DNA of 64,000 nucleotides from Acanthosoma haemorrhoidale (lineage: Eukaryota; Arthropoda; Insecta; Hemiptera; Acanthosomatidae). The position numbers and the translations under genes were made by a program. The stretch covers positions 121,745,827 through 121,809,826 of the forward strand of contig OV884013.1 of NCBI GenBank assembly GCA_930367205.1, written 5' to 3'. The notes beneath the pieces are model-generated. The model saw only the letters and a program-made list of their open reading frames with translations. It made no database searches and was not told the origin of the DNA. This document shows positions 46,088 to 58,754 of the stretch, in pieces (within the stretch, counting starts at the first letter, position 1; each line of letters begins with the position of its first letter).

Positions 46088-46576
46088 TTTTTTTTTCGAA
46101 ACCCCTTCATTTAACAAAATTATTTACAAATAGATGAACAAAATTCAATGTACAAGATTTACAATTTTCTGCTCGTGCTGCATACGCAGATCCGTTTGAA
46201 GGAGGGTAGATTTACAAATCTTTTACAAATTTTTACTGTGAAAAGATCAATATACAATATATAGGACTAGGTGATGGAGCTCACCTTCGGATTATTAAGA
46301 CGGACACTTACAAACTAGAACCTAAGACTAAAGCGTTCCTGCCTCGACAGCGTCCTGCCATCGATAGGGGAACGGAGCGGGGGTTATCGTGTTAAACACT
46401 AGGTTTGTCAAGTACTGTAGTGAGTCGAGAAATTTGATATGTCTACGTTGGATGAATTCATCCACCGTAGGCAGATCAAAGACCTCATGAAGCTCACTGT
46501 TGCTCCTCTGCTCGAATGAAGTACCCCTGACCACTTTCATCAGTATACCGTTTTGGAATTTATTTATATACCGTTG
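46088..46576 (-). mobile_element. LINE family II 3' end with target duplication
   Basis: TAGAACATTT at 46078-46087 recurs at 46577-46586 and brackets the copy. T run (46088-46096) is the poly-A tail. 46328-46540 (minus) is the cleanest family II C-terminus in the window: KVVRGTSFEQRSNSELHEVF, DLPTVDEFIQRRHIKFLDSL, NTITPAPFPYRWQDAVEAGT and stop. The 5' junction has about 16 bp of extra sequence repeating TATACCGTT, a filler typical of LINE 5' joins. Confidence 0.88.
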
Positions 46577-46770
46577 TAGAACATTTATTTAATGGACCGA
46601 TAATATTACAATCATAAAAATATTTTCATGTCCTAGAGTCACTAATTAATTCCTACGTAATTAAATAAAACATTTCATATCAAATTAATTTGGTCATTGA
46701 ATTACAGATGTAAACGATTTGTGCTGGTACTTTAGTCGACTATAATTATAAAAAAATAACTCTTTAAGAC

Positions 46771-47142
46771 CGATGCCCCTTATTATGTCAGCAACAAAAC
46801 CCTTCATAACGATCTTAATATACCCTACATTCTAGAACTCATCCCTTCCAAGTTTATGAAATTCCACAGTAGCCTTTCCAACCACCCTAATCCTGTAGCA
46901 CAGTCTTTGCACTGCGCCACTCATCCCTATAATCCTCCTCGGAGACTGAAACGGCAGTGGCCTCGTGACCTGCTATAATCGCGTGACAGTGGGAGTCCTG
47001 GCAATGGCCAGTTTCTCCAATCATGTCCTATTGTATGAATGAGCGAGTGAATGATGACTGTAAATATGGTATGAATGAGATCATTTATCTGTATTATTAT
47101 TGCCTTATAAAAGGCAGATTGTAATTATTGCACAATAAAGGT
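46771..47142 (+). mobile_element. LINE family I 3' fragment, internally deleted
   Basis: ORF2 end from TGCCCCTTATTATGTCAGCAA (APYYVSNKTLHNDL) to RRLKRQWPRDLL is well preserved. In the 3'UTR, GTCCTATTGTATGAATGAGC marks a deletion of about 150 bp that removes the GC-rich block. Tail CACAATAAAGG. Confidence 0.86.
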
Positions 47143-47982
47143 TGTTAGATTGAATACTAAAGACCGAAATTTGTAAGCTATGGTTATATATGTGAAATTT
47201 CACGAAGAAGCTCCGATTGATACAGTAATATTATCTCCGTAGAATATAATCATTGAATATTATAACTAGATAATTTAAAAAAAAAATTTGTATCCGATTA
47301 ATTACATATTAAAATTATAGCACTTGATATCCTCATCAATAAAATGTATTGTTTGTTAGAAAATTATATTTTAAAGCTACGGATGAATTTAAATGTTTAT
47401 AATAAATAGAAAACAATTTGATTAATTAAACAGAACCTATTAGTAAATTCACCGCCAAGGGAGGTGGGATCCCACCTCAGGGGTTACCAAAATTGAGCGA
47501 CAAAGTATTTTTGCCTTTAAGTGGGTTAAGACTCATGTGTTGGCGTACAAATATTTGACTCACTGAAAGGTTTTTCTTATATCCTAAGCTCACTTGACTA
47601 TCGCCAAGCAGCTTGTTCATATTACTATTGACTTGTGGATTCATTTGTGTGATGCTAAAACCTGGACCTACGATCCTGCAGACACGCGAAGGTACTAACA
47701 GCAGGAACAGACGATATAATGAAGTCAACTATAATAGCCTATATCGTGATATTAATCGAACAAGTTCGCATTGTTCGCTAACAGTTGCATAACCACCCCA
47801 TGGTGCATATTGCACATAACAGGTGCCATTTGGTCTTTAACGCAGGATACTGTTATGCTGTCTTTGGCGCCCATGTAACTTTCCTGATGAAAGGGAAAAG
47901 GACAATTATCGTATGCGTCCATCCACCTGTTCCTAACTACTTAATCGTAAAATATTACATTTTTTATTTACGACCCTTCCGG
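47143..47982. other. Non-coding spacer
   Basis: No recognised gene. 47477-47728 minus is an 83-codon frame without motif. Confidence 0.45.
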
Positions 47983-48262
47983 TCGTGGGGTCATAGTGTT
48001 AAACACTGGGTTTGTCAGATGCTGCACTGAGTCAAAAAACTTGATGTGTCTCCGGTGGATGAACTCACTCATTGCACACTAAGCAAGGACGGGTGCCTGT
48101 TGGCGTTCTTTAACCTCTCGGAGAGGTACGTCTAACAAATTTTCTGAGTATATATTTTGGCACCGTACAGCAGAGCTGGCCGGAGGACACATTTATATAT
48201 ATCAGTTTAAGATGAAGGGACAAATTGGGTGAAGTTAGCAAGTGTAAGTCCTAGTCATACTG
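47983..48262 (-). mobile_element. LINE family III ORF2 fragment
   Basis: Minus: TSPNL...LxYINV segment, LLYGA-like region, then, after a deletion, RLKNANRHPSLL and EFIHRRHIKFFDSVQHLTNP, VFNTMTP. It matches the twin-primed copy at 43.0-43.6 kb in the uninverted order, which shows that the 43 kb arrangement is rearranged. The 3'UTR is missing. Confidence 0.8.
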
Positions 48263-51096
48263 AAATAGTTATGTACTAATGTATAACTTACGAACGTTCA
48301 GGAGGCGATCCACAAAGGTGCTGAATTGTAATTAAGGCCATATTTTCTATCGTTACATAACCCCCCAAAAAGATAATATCGGTTACTATAACGACATGAA
48401 AATAGAAGAGACATCCGCTGATATCAGATAAAAGTTAATTTCACCATTTCAGTATTCATCGGCAGCTTCTGTTGGGAAGACTATTGTCCAAAATATATTT
48501 TTTATGAGCAGTTTAGATGTAGTCTTGAGAATAGTTAAACTATAAACATTTAGGCTTCTCGGAGAGTGATGCTGTAAAGGTAGTAATTATTTGTTGGTGA
48601 TGTATTCCTCGATATTGTTGCTTTCATGTCTCGTAATTTAGAATGTCAGACGCTGATCTTTTCAATTGTATTTCTGGTTACATTCTCCAGACTGAGCGTG
48701 CTAATGGTCGCGTTTCAAATGTATCTGTACGTAATACTTCTCACCTGGTCCTCGACATTCCAAGATTTGGTTTTATTCAAAACGCCCTTGTTTTGAAAGA
48801 TGTAATTTTTGTTCTCGAGCGCGCATTGCTTTCTCATCTCCCTATTTGTAGAGAGATATAGCATCTCAAACCATTACCGTTGCCCGGGGTAATTTTATCG
48901 ACATAATCTCCTATTTGCCGGTGTAGGTCACCGGACACTTCATCGCCCGAGTCACGACGTGTCTATTAAGGTACGGAAGAGGTATTAAACTGATGTTTTA
49001 TTCAAAGGCATTTTTGACTAAAGGCACAGACAGTTGAGAGTGTTTGACCTCGAACTTGCTAGGTTCTCCATTAGGGAAATAAGGCTAAGCTGGTGGAGAT
49101 AAGGACCGCGGATTTGGTCTGGAAAGATCCTCTAGGATGGAAGATCCATTGAGGCCATGTCATGGGAACATGCTTTTCTCTTATCTTCATGTTGACAATC
49201 ACAAATCCTATTTTAATTGTTCAAATACTTAAACCTCAGCTTAAATTATCAGAAAAGTCCAAAAGGTATTTGTTATTGTAATACAAATTTACGTAATATT
49301 GAAGCAAACGTTTAAATGAGTAAACCAAGATAGATCTTAAGACCTGTTTTGCTGAGCATCAAAAAAAAAAAAAAATAATATAATTCTGATTTGGAAATTC
49401 AAAAGTTTTTAGACCGTTTTATTCATAGATACATATATATGAGTGTAATATCCTTATTTATTTAAGTATTCGAAGTGATTTATTTCGGATATTTAAAATT
49501 TAAATAAGTCCATGGGAGGTGACCAGGAAGAATGCTGGTTGAAAATATATTAAAGATATCAACACTTTCCATAACATAGTATATCAAACAATAATGTTTT
49601 GACAGCTCTAAGCTGCTAAAATAGCAAATCACATGATAAAACATATTTATCGTGCATATAGACAAACAAAATTAATTATTAAAAGCAACAACCAACAAAT
49701 AAAACGTATTTATAAATTTTAAAATACTATACTGTACATAAAATTAAATAAGTCCATAATGGGCCCGATATGTCATGTCTATTACAATAAAAACACAAAA
49801 AAAAATATATCAATCTAATGACTACTCACTAATTAATGATGATGGTCATCGATGACTTTGCCATTAAAAAGGCTTGCTTGATAGTATGTATTACGAAGGA
49901 ATAAATCCACAAGTGGAAGAAGGCCACACAAGAAGAGATCATGTAGTATAGGAGGAGATGATGTGTGGGTTGCATCTTCGCCTTTTCCTTTCACATGGAT
50001 GAAAATCGAATATCGAACTTATGTTAGTAGAATGCCTGAACAAACTATAGGACAAAAACTCCATACGGCCAATGCCTTCAAAACAATCCTGTCAGGTGAC
50101 CAATAGGAAGTTAAGTGATCATTTTTTTTTTTTTAAGAATGTTAAACTTAAAATGTAAATTGATTTAAGAAGGGGGGGCTTCTTTTCCCATATTAGAAAA
50201 CAAATAAATAAGACTACATCCGTAAAAGCTAAACTTAACAAATAGAAATATTTATGAAATTTCTTCTATAAGAACATTTTATTCCATGAAGGTACTCTAC
50301 ATAGTCTAGTTTCGGCTTCCTTTCCGGTTCTCCGGTTCTTTTTGGTTGGATGGTTCCGGTTGGGATAGACCCAGCCTCGTAAGGATATATAGGAATAAGT
50401 AATTATAATAAATAAATTGGAACTCCAGGGATAATGTCCGGTTTTGAATACCGAATCTAATGTTGAGAAGTAACGCCCAGTGCTCAGCACACAAGCACCT
50501 CAGTCACCAACTAACAACGCTATCAACATACCCAAAGCGTAAAGATTGTCTTCTTAATACTCAGGAAAATATTGAACTGTCTAGAACACTGTTAGGAATA
50601 GTAATACATTCATTTGACATTTACTGGATAGGCAACATGCCACAACATGGCGTTATTTTTAGTATTAGTTACATCACACCTAGACCATCACTCACTCGCT
50701 CACCCGCACATCCAAATGACGTTTGAGCAACCACAAGACGACTTCCTCCACATTTTCTCCGACCGACAAGCTGAAAGGGGTTTCGAAACTGTTATGTCAG
50801 TGAGCTCCGGCGATGAAGAAGAAGAAAGCTGATGCGATGTCGGGATGTCACAGGATAATGCGATCCGCTTGGGAGAGGATGGTATTGTGTACAACCAGAG
50901 CAAAAACACAATCCCTTTAATCTAATCTTATTCAATAGGCAGGTGGTAATTAATCCTTCCATTTTATTTTCAATTAAAACTATTATCAGATTATTTATTA
51001 TTATTATTGTTGTTACAATGCTCTTATGAGCTTCAATTACTGCAGGAAGTACAATAACGTGATAAACCATCTTATGTTCGTGAAGCATTGAATAAT
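48263..51096. other. Non-coding stretch
   Basis: No recognised gene. Frames at 48643-48861 (+), 50460-50726 (+) and 50647-50832 (+, ending in an acidic GDEEEES) have no assignment. The last could be a short C-terminal exon, but with no support beyond composition. Confidence 0.4.
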
Positions 51097-51275
51097 AAAA
51101 AAAAAAATAACATTTTTACAACATATGAACAATATTTACAGAATTTCTACTCTTGCTGCATACTCAGATGCATTTGAAGAAGGGTATAATTACAGAATCA
51201 ACATTTCGTTTGGAAGTTAAAAGTACAGTGTCAAAATAGACAGAACTAGGTGATGTGGCTCAACTTAGGATTACA
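51097..51275 (-). mobile_element. LINE family II 3'UTR fragment
   Basis: A/T-rich tail at about 51097-51110, then sequence matching the 46.1 kb copy (TTACAGAATTTCTACTCTTG...CTGCATACTCAGATGCATTTG, and the phrase AGGTGATGTGGCTCAAC). No coding part remains. Confidence 0.72.
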
Positions 51276-51361
51276 AAAAGAATAAGGATTTGTATCTAGT
51301 AGCTTCATATAACGATTTTACTGTGACTAACCATACGAGAGCTGTCCATTAATTATATATA

Positions 51362-52140
51362 AAGGGTGTCCCAGCATTAACGCAAGATTTGATTTAAATA
51401 GAAAACACAGTTTTTAGTATTTTTGTTGTTATTTTTTTATTGCATTATAAAGTAAATAGGATAGGGTTCTTTTGTCGAGCTTTTCCATAACCAATTCGCA
51501 TAAATGTGGTTGAATTTCCTTGATGCAGCGTTAAATTTCCTCTTTTAATGCACGGGTGGAGAAGGCTTGTTGCCATACACCTTTGACTTAAAATAACCTA
51601 ATAAAAAGAAGTCTAAAGGAGTTAAATCACACGATCTAGGGGGCCAATTCTGATCACCGAAACGAGAGAGTGCACGACCTGGAAATGTCTCGTGCAGTAT
51701 TTGAATTGTTTCATGGGCTGTATGGCATGTGGCACCATCTTGCTGAAACCACATATTGGCCACATCAATATCATCCAATTTCGGCACAAAGAACTGTGTT
51801 ATGGATTTTCAACAACACTCTCACGCACTGCTGCGATATTGACATTTGAACGGCTTGTTTTTGGACGACCAGTGTGTTTAGTGTCTCCAACTGATCCAGT
51901 CTCCCTACATTTTTCAATTAATCTCCACAGTTGATGAAGTCAAAACACTTTTCCAACCATATTATGTATGAAATTTTCGAACAGCGGCCACCAAACTTTC
52001 ATTTTTTTTGAGATTACGTTCAACAATAAAGACACGTTGTTCTGTCAGCTGTCAAACTGTTTTGTTTTTTTAGCATTGCCAGCACTTTACTGCACAAATG
52101 GCGGCAAATTCAAATCTTGCGTTAATTCTGGGACACCCTT
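51362..52140 (-). mobile_element. DD41D mariner element, copy D, complete ends
   Basis: Ends AAGGGTGTCCCAGCATTAAC and TTAATTCTGGGACACCCTT are flanked by TA at 51360-51361 and 52141-52142. Shares the ENP/TQFF deletion junction with copy B. Additional private deletions at both coding ends give 779 bp. Minus orientation. Confidence 0.92.
51470..52040 (-). pseudogene. DD41D transposase remnant, copy D
   Basis: The start region (MERYTIE) is deleted. The helix-turn-helix is partly readable. After the shared junction, PKLDDIDVANMWFQQDGATC and DLTPLDFFLLGYFKSKVY are in one frame (51545-51787). Here 41 residues separate the aspartate of QQDGA from that of PLDFF, the basis for the DD41D call. The C-terminal GGHLPDVLFH end is deleted. 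Inactive. Confidence 0.85.
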
Positions 52141-52142
52141 TA

Positions 52143-53705
52143 CTTCTGCATATGGCAGAAAAATATTTATTTGTTAATTTTCAAGTAATTCATTTTTTAA
52201 AAAACCTCATTTTTTATATCATGAGCCGGGTTTTATTTTCGATATCAACAATACAACAAATGGAACATCCAATCTAAATATCATGCCACTGATTCAAATA
52301 TGGGTTGTGAAGCAGTTAATATTTCTTATAATTATAAGCAGTACATTTCATTAAAAATGTCTGGACGACGAGATGTTTATTATATTTTTTTTTCAATTTT
52401 AACTTTCCAGTAATTAATTATAACATTTAATCGCATTGAATTGCAGACATACAGACTAGAAAACGGTTTTGACAAAAAATAAAACCTCCCTCAAAAAATA
52501 AAAAAAATACGCGTTAGTTTCACATCATTATAAATAGCTAAGGTAATGATGAATATTAATGAAACTAAAAAAACTGTAGTCTACTTAAAGAAAAAATAAT
52601 AACCATGATTTTCGAAAGCACTTGTTAAGATTTTTTTTTTAAGTCAAGGACGGAATGTTTTTCTGTCTTCGCTCATATCAGCAAAAAACAAAAAAAACAA
52701 TTGATAAATTGTTGAATGCTGTTTTTTGGCTGCAATAAAAGTATTCACACGACTATATTATCAATAATGTTTTATAATAAATTCTATACATGAAAATTAT
52801 TCGGAATAAACCTTCTTTATATCGATTAAATTGTGCTTAAATTGCCCTTCGGGCGTTCCAACGGGTCGTTTTAATTGGCCACTCGGTTTGGCGGGTACCG
52901 TTAAGGCAATAAATAATCCAAAACCATCAAAAAACAAAAATACTCAATATATTCCTATCATTAAAATGATCTGTAGCTTTGAGATTGTAATTTGAGATAG
53001 TAATAGTATTTATATTTAAACAACTGTTCACGCATCGCATAATCTAGAAGGTGACTGCCCGTTTACCGAGATCAAAAAAATACCATTGGCTGAAGCATGA
53101 TGCGTTTAGTATTATTATATATATTATTATATATATTATTATATATTAGCCAATTTAAATCAAAAATAAATATCTACAAGGGTACCACCAACAATATTCA
53201 AATTCAAAATTCAGTGCATTTTAACGTACGAGTATACGGAGCAAAAAGTGCATACAGATTTGAATTTGCATAAGAAGACAAAGTATACTTTTTGCATACA
53301 TATATAGTTTAGTATCAAAAATTAGTAAATGGCATTGCCTTAGAAAAACTTACTTTGCAAGACAATGTATGCTTACATATAAGCCTCTTTGTAAATAACT
53401 CAAAATCGATACACTGTAGTCTTGAGGCCTACCGACGTAAGCAAGTATCCTGTTGTCATATTTACTTGCCCAAGTAAGAGAAAATATTGAATTCAATTCA
53501 AATTTGCAAGCAAAAACATTACTCGCTTCGGCGAAACATGTAGGAAAAATGAAACAATGCAAAGATCTCCTGCGCAAGCATAACACGCAAAAAGCGTTCC
53601 ATATCTTTTTCTTCTTCTATCTATGAATATTGAGTGAGCTCTTTAATCACAATAATTAATCCTCAGCAAGCAAATTGCCATTTTAATATTTTTAATTGAT
53701 AAAAT
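52143..53705. other. AT-rich non-coding stretch
   Basis: No gene recognised. A short TATTATATA tandem lies at 53107-53147. 53350-53586 minus is a 78-codon frame with no motif. Confidence 0.5.
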
Positions 53706-53980
53706 ACAACTTTATTATGATAAAATTACAATTTGCTTTATTGGACAATAAATAATTGTGATAAATGTTTTCATTCATACCATATTTACAATCTTTCATT
53801 TACTCGGTCATTCATACAGTATTTACAACCAGCGCAGAGACCTCCCAAGTCCACATGGTTGTCACCTCCCTCGCGTGCGATAGAGGAAGTTTTGGGAAGT
53901 TCCCCACGTTCCTTTATCAGCCGCGTCACCGTATACAGTGGAGGCTGACGAAGAGCGCGAGAACCACATACGCTCAGGAC
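53706..53980 (-). mobile_element. LINE family I 3'UTR fragment
   Basis: Minus orientation. AACTTTATTATGATAAAATT tail complement at the left, two TGTAAATA...GAATGA units, the GTCACCTCCCTCGC block and truncation after CATACGCTCAGGACA. The insertion has no ORF2 part. Confidence 0.83.
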
Positions 53981-56267
53981 AATTTTTAATAATAAAGAAC
54001 TTTTAAAATAAACTATCGATAACCTCCGCCTGACATGTGGGACTGGGGTGCCTCCTGGTCGGTTCTCTGCTCTGGAACTGGCGTCAGTGGGATGTCCAAA
54101 TGAGGTAAAGAATAGAAACAACGACGTTAATGAGGGTTTTATTAATATCAAATAATAAATAAAATAATTAACAAAGAGATTTATAGCGACCGCTAACTAT
54201 ATATGTAAATTACCCTACACTCTGGTTCATAATGTATATTAATAGAAATGCAAATCTATGTAACTTCTGGTAATAAATCATAGAGAGGTCGGAAGTCGTA
54301 GACAAGTAACTCAAAGGGTACGGCAATAAACCTACGCGAATTAGGCACCTGACTGCCATAAAACCCGAAAGCAAGGACACTTACCCCTATTATAATAGAC
54401 CTTGAGTCACTTCCCTTGGTCATAAAAGCATGCTAGGAACCCTTTTGGACCCATGGGATAATAACCTTGCTATAGGTGGTCAAATAACCCAAGGGGGTGA
54501 GGCCCTAGCAGCCATATAAAACACACCCTTGTACCCCAAAGGTCATAAAACTAAAAGGAAGTGACTACCTGTGTATCGTAAAACTTACTCCGGGCAGACA
54601 GACCCAGCCTTTCACGAGGGAGGGGGTTATCATATTTATATCAGTAAATTTCACTCTTCACTCCCACTCTGTCTCTTAGTCTTCCGAGTAACTTGACACC
54701 GGGGGCACTTGGCCCCTGGTAGGCCCACTCTTCATTCTTTTCTAGTTTCTACATACCGATAGCCGCTATCACCGTCGCGATACGCCTACTCAGCCTTCCG
54801 CTACTCTACGACGGCACTTGCCACACAGCCTAAAGCAGACCTCTGACGACTTGTACTTATTACGCTGCCGATCTCTCGCCCGAACTCTGAAAACTGGTCT
54901 TATTCTTTATGAACCTCTGAACCTCATCCTGAACACTGTGTCTTGTCGGGACACATTCCTATCGATAAATGGAGTCAGATATCTACATGGAACACGGTCC
55001 ATGTTATTAACTACAGCAATCCGACAATTGTTCACCTTTTCCGACAATTGTTCACCTCCGACAATTGTTCAACCATATCCTGACAAGATTACTTGGGAGA
55101 TCTTGAAAAGTTTCACTCCTTCGAATTTACGTGTTTTTTTTTTTTAGATAATTTTATTTTTGATAAACTCATGCACTACCGCATAAATATCTGATACTCA
55201 AAATGACATATGAAGTAATGCAGAGCTTGAAGTTTTTATTAATTTATGAATGAACATTCCTTACAGAGCTACTACATGAAATCCTGAGTGTTCTTATTTT
55301 CTTACTTTCCCTTTTGGTTTTTTTCTGTTTTGATTAGTTGATCCTCTCGTGACTTGTGACGGCCTGAGCCGACAGGAGTATGCTCTACTTGCTCGTCGAG
55401 CCCTCCTTACCCAGTGGCTCTTCAGACGATTATGTTCGGTGCAGAACCCGTGAAGATTCCTGTTAGCCAACGTGCCTGGAACCGGCCAGCGATCTCGAGT
55501 CGATTGATATTTCCAATGTTCTTATCAGAATATAAATATACAGACAGTATTCGTTTCGATAAATAATAAATACATAATAGAAAAAGACTGGTCGATTGTC
55601 GTGAAAATACAGACAAGTGGTGTTTACACTAAGGTAATTTGACCGCTCAACGACGTGTGACTGATTGTTCTGTGAAGTTATCTGACCAGTAAATAGTAAT
55701 AATAGTAATTTAAACGTAAAAGGCGTGGTAACGTACTCAAAGAGGTCCACTTGCAACAACTCTCATAATATCGCTAACGTAGGCGTATTTACGCTAATAA
55801 TGTAAACGCCATTTTGATTTTGTAGTACCTCGTTAAACCTTCGGCACGGCAGAAGCATTAAATTATGTTTCGATAATTTATATGTTCAGTACGTCATCTG
55901 TAAGATTTTATCCGGTCTAATTTTAGCCAAGTATGTAAGTATGCCAAGTAAATTTGTGGAAGTGTTTTTGGATTAAACTATTTTTTACGTTTTATACTAA
56001 ATTATGCACTATTAAACACATACGCTTACGAACCAATGGTATGAACAATTATTCAGGATAGGGCTGAGAACACTGGCCTCTAAAAAAATTGGTTATCAAT
56101 TTCAGATCATTAACGATCATAAAATTATTGGTTGATAACACGTTTATGTTTATGAACACATAAAACAATGTACACATAGAAGTTCTAGGAACTCGCTTCT
56201 ACACAGGAAGCTCCCCCAAAAGTGAGTAATCAACTGGTTAATGAACCACAATTATAATGATATTTTT
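53981..56267. other. Non-coding stretch, partly GC-richer
   Basis: Contains GTGGGACTGGGGTGC near 54040, also present near 2200, hinting at a shared but unassigned repeat. Frames at 54818-55147 (+) and 55422-55759 (-) have no motif. Three near-identical 17 bp units lie at 55020-55074. Confidence 0.4.
55020..55074 (+). repeat. Three-unit tandem repeat
   Basis: The unit TCCGACAATTGTTCACC occurs at about 55020, 55040 and 55057 with a 3-4 bp spacer after the first. Each contains the palindrome GAACAATTGTC-like core ACAATTGT. Confidence 0.85.
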
Positions 56268-56584
56268 TAAATTACAATCTGCCTCATTGGGCGATAAGTG
56301 ATTGTGATAAATGAGCTTATACATACCATATTTACAATTTTCATTCTCTCGCTGATTCATACAGTATAGACAAACAGCCCAAAGACCTCCCAAATCATCA
56401 TGGTTGTCACCTCCCTAGCGTGCGAAGTACGAAGCGGAGTCCTAGGAAGTCCCTCACGCTCTCGTCAGCCGCGTCATTGGATAAGAGCCAGCGGAGGCTG
56501 ACCAAGAGCGCGAGAGCCACAGACGCTCAGGGCATGATTGGAGTAACTGCCAGGACTCCCACTGTCACCCATTTATAGCAGGTA
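56268..56584 (-). mobile_element. LINE family I 3'UTR fragment
   Basis: Minus orientation from the AATCTGCCTCATTGGGC tail to CCATTTATAGCAGGT just after the ORF2 stop. Two tandem tail units, GC-rich block complete with a CGCTCTTGGTCAGCC complement. Coding part absent. Confidence 0.85.
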
Positions 56585-57852
56585 CAATTATAATAAAAAA
56601 GGTTTTAAGGTTAGTTACAGAATTTTTATTTAGCGTTTGGAAGACAAATGAAGCAAAATGTCATTACTAATTGCATATGTGAAAAACGAAAAACAAATAT
56701 AGCAAACGTAATAATAAAATACAAAATAGGTTTCCTTATGTTGTTTTTTTGGACGCTCAACGTCGTCGAAAGCACGGGAATGTTCCTTCCAGACTTTGCG
56801 GACCTTGAAAGAGCTCTCAACATAATAACAGGTATAATGCATAGCTGTTCTTCGCGAAATGTTTCGTCGATTTCTTCCAAACTACTGAATAAGACACGGC
56901 TAAATCTAAAATTGTAGGATCCGCGATTGACTAGTTAATTGAAGCCGTGCCAGAAACAGCGAATACTCCAAACCTCTTAATCACAGAGCCTGGTCACAAT
57001 CTGGAGAACCGCTAGTCCTCTGCGGGACTCTAACCTGTTCCTGAAATCTAGAGGCCACCTCCGACCTCTGACACCACTAGGCAATTTGCATTTAGCAGAA
57101 TTTTCCTATCCTCTTGACCCTCGTCCGGTTTGTAGGCCGGGTCGAGGGCCGACCACTCCGCGTGCGAACATCTCTTTATGTGCCGGGTTCATCGCCGAAT
57201 CCATCTGATGGACTCGGCACGAAAACATACTTGATTATGGCACGTACATATTTTATGTATTCGCTGAACATCCTCGAACCGAAATCGTTTTCACCACCGA
57301 TGGTTAAATAATTAGCCGAATACAGACGCTGACAGTTGCGAATTTCACTAACATCCATCACATTGGTTTTGTGAGCTACTTAACTTTTAATAAGTTTCTG
57401 TAAACATTTACAGATTCCCTTCACTCATTTTAAGCGCCTATACTTCCAATAATTTAATCTTTGCTGCAAGGTGCATAATTTTTACGAGCCAATTACAAAC
57501 TGCTGCTTGCAAATGGAATTTTGAATTTTTCACCGTTTGTATAATGGCTTCTCCGGATTTTAATTGAGAAATCTATATTACGATCATTAATTCATCTAAG
57601 GTAAGAAACACAAGGCAGAATTCATCTATAATTAAAGTACTATTTCGTCGGAGCTGGTCGGCAGTAAGCGACTTCGTCGATTCGGCAGTCACTGCCAACC
57701 GCTACTACGGCCATAGTACTTTTAGCAATGTACAAAAATATGTACGAAATTTGAACCAGTTAAAAATTAGCTAATTATATTTTGTATTTTTATTCTATTC
57801 TATATTAATAAGGGTATGTGCATAAATAAACTGAACTGTTAATAATTAATTA
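56585..57852. other. Non-coding stretch with overlapping unidentified frames
   Basis: 56626-56917 is open on both strands (84 codons minus, 89 plus). 57176-57361 minus reads DVSEIRNCQRLYSANYLTIG then GENDFGSRMFSEYIKYVRAI with coding-like composition, and could be a host exon. No family can be named for any of them. Confidence 0.3.
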
Positions 57853-58142
57853 ACAGTGGGAGTCCTGGTAATGGTCAGTTTCTCCAATTATGTCCTGAGC
57901 GTATGCGGCTCTCGCGCTCTTGGTCATCCTCCGCTGGTCGTATCCGGTGACTCGGCTGACGGAGGAGCTTGGGGGTCTTCCCAAGACTCCGCTTCTTCTT
58001 TCGCACGCGAGGGAAATGACAACCATGTTGACTTGGGGGGCCTCTGGGCTGTTTGTAAATACTGTATGAATGAGAACATTTATCACAATTACTTATTGCC
58101 CAATGAGGCAGATTGTAATTTTATCATAATAAAGTTGTTGTT
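57853..58142 (+). mobile_element. LINE family I 3'UTR fragment, single-unit variant
   Basis: Starts ACAGTGGGAGTCCTGG just downstream of the usual ORF2 stop and ends AATAAAGTTGTTG. A possible 10 bp target duplication AATAATTAAT lies at about 57841 and 58145. Has only one TGTAAATACTGTATGAATGAG unit, like the copy at 15.2 kb. Confidence 0.85.
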
Positions 58143-58754
58143 AAAATAATTAATACTGTAGTGCAATAATATAATATTGTTGTATAATATCATAATAGTA
58201 ATAATTGAATAATTAGGGTCAAGCAATGTCCGCAGCTTACATAAGCCATAAATTACGAAACCAATTTAAGTTTCAATCTGAGATAGTGAGATCGCCTTGG
58301 TTCTTTGGCTAATGCTACAATAGTATTTTGGTTGAGAATGCCAGTCAAAAGTTTCCAAAAGCACTTTTATGTTTTGTTTTGTTTTTAAAATAAATTGCAA
58401 GGAAATTATTAGGTAGTCTTTATTCTTTACTTTTAACTATTAAATTTCTGAATAATTGTTTGTTGTTTTTTTCTGACAAGTTCTTTAAAATTACAAATTT
58501 TCTACAGAGAGAGAGTTACAAAGAACGGCCAAACAGTAATTTATTCTACAGGCATGAAACCATACACAGGCAGATGTGTGTGGCTGGTGATATTCAAATT
58601 ACATGAAAGTGGTCAAAACCTTCCGGCTGGAACATTATGGCGTCGATTTACGAACAAAACAATTGTGCAGGGTATTCATTATGGACGGAATATCTTGTAC
58701 GCTTTCTTTACTTTGGGAATTGGAAAACTTCAGTCAATATATGGATTTTAATAA
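58143..58754. other. AT-rich spacer
   Basis: No recognised feature. Two short overlapping + frames at 58554-58833 run into the LINE I ORF2 fragment and have no motif of their own. Confidence 0.45.
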
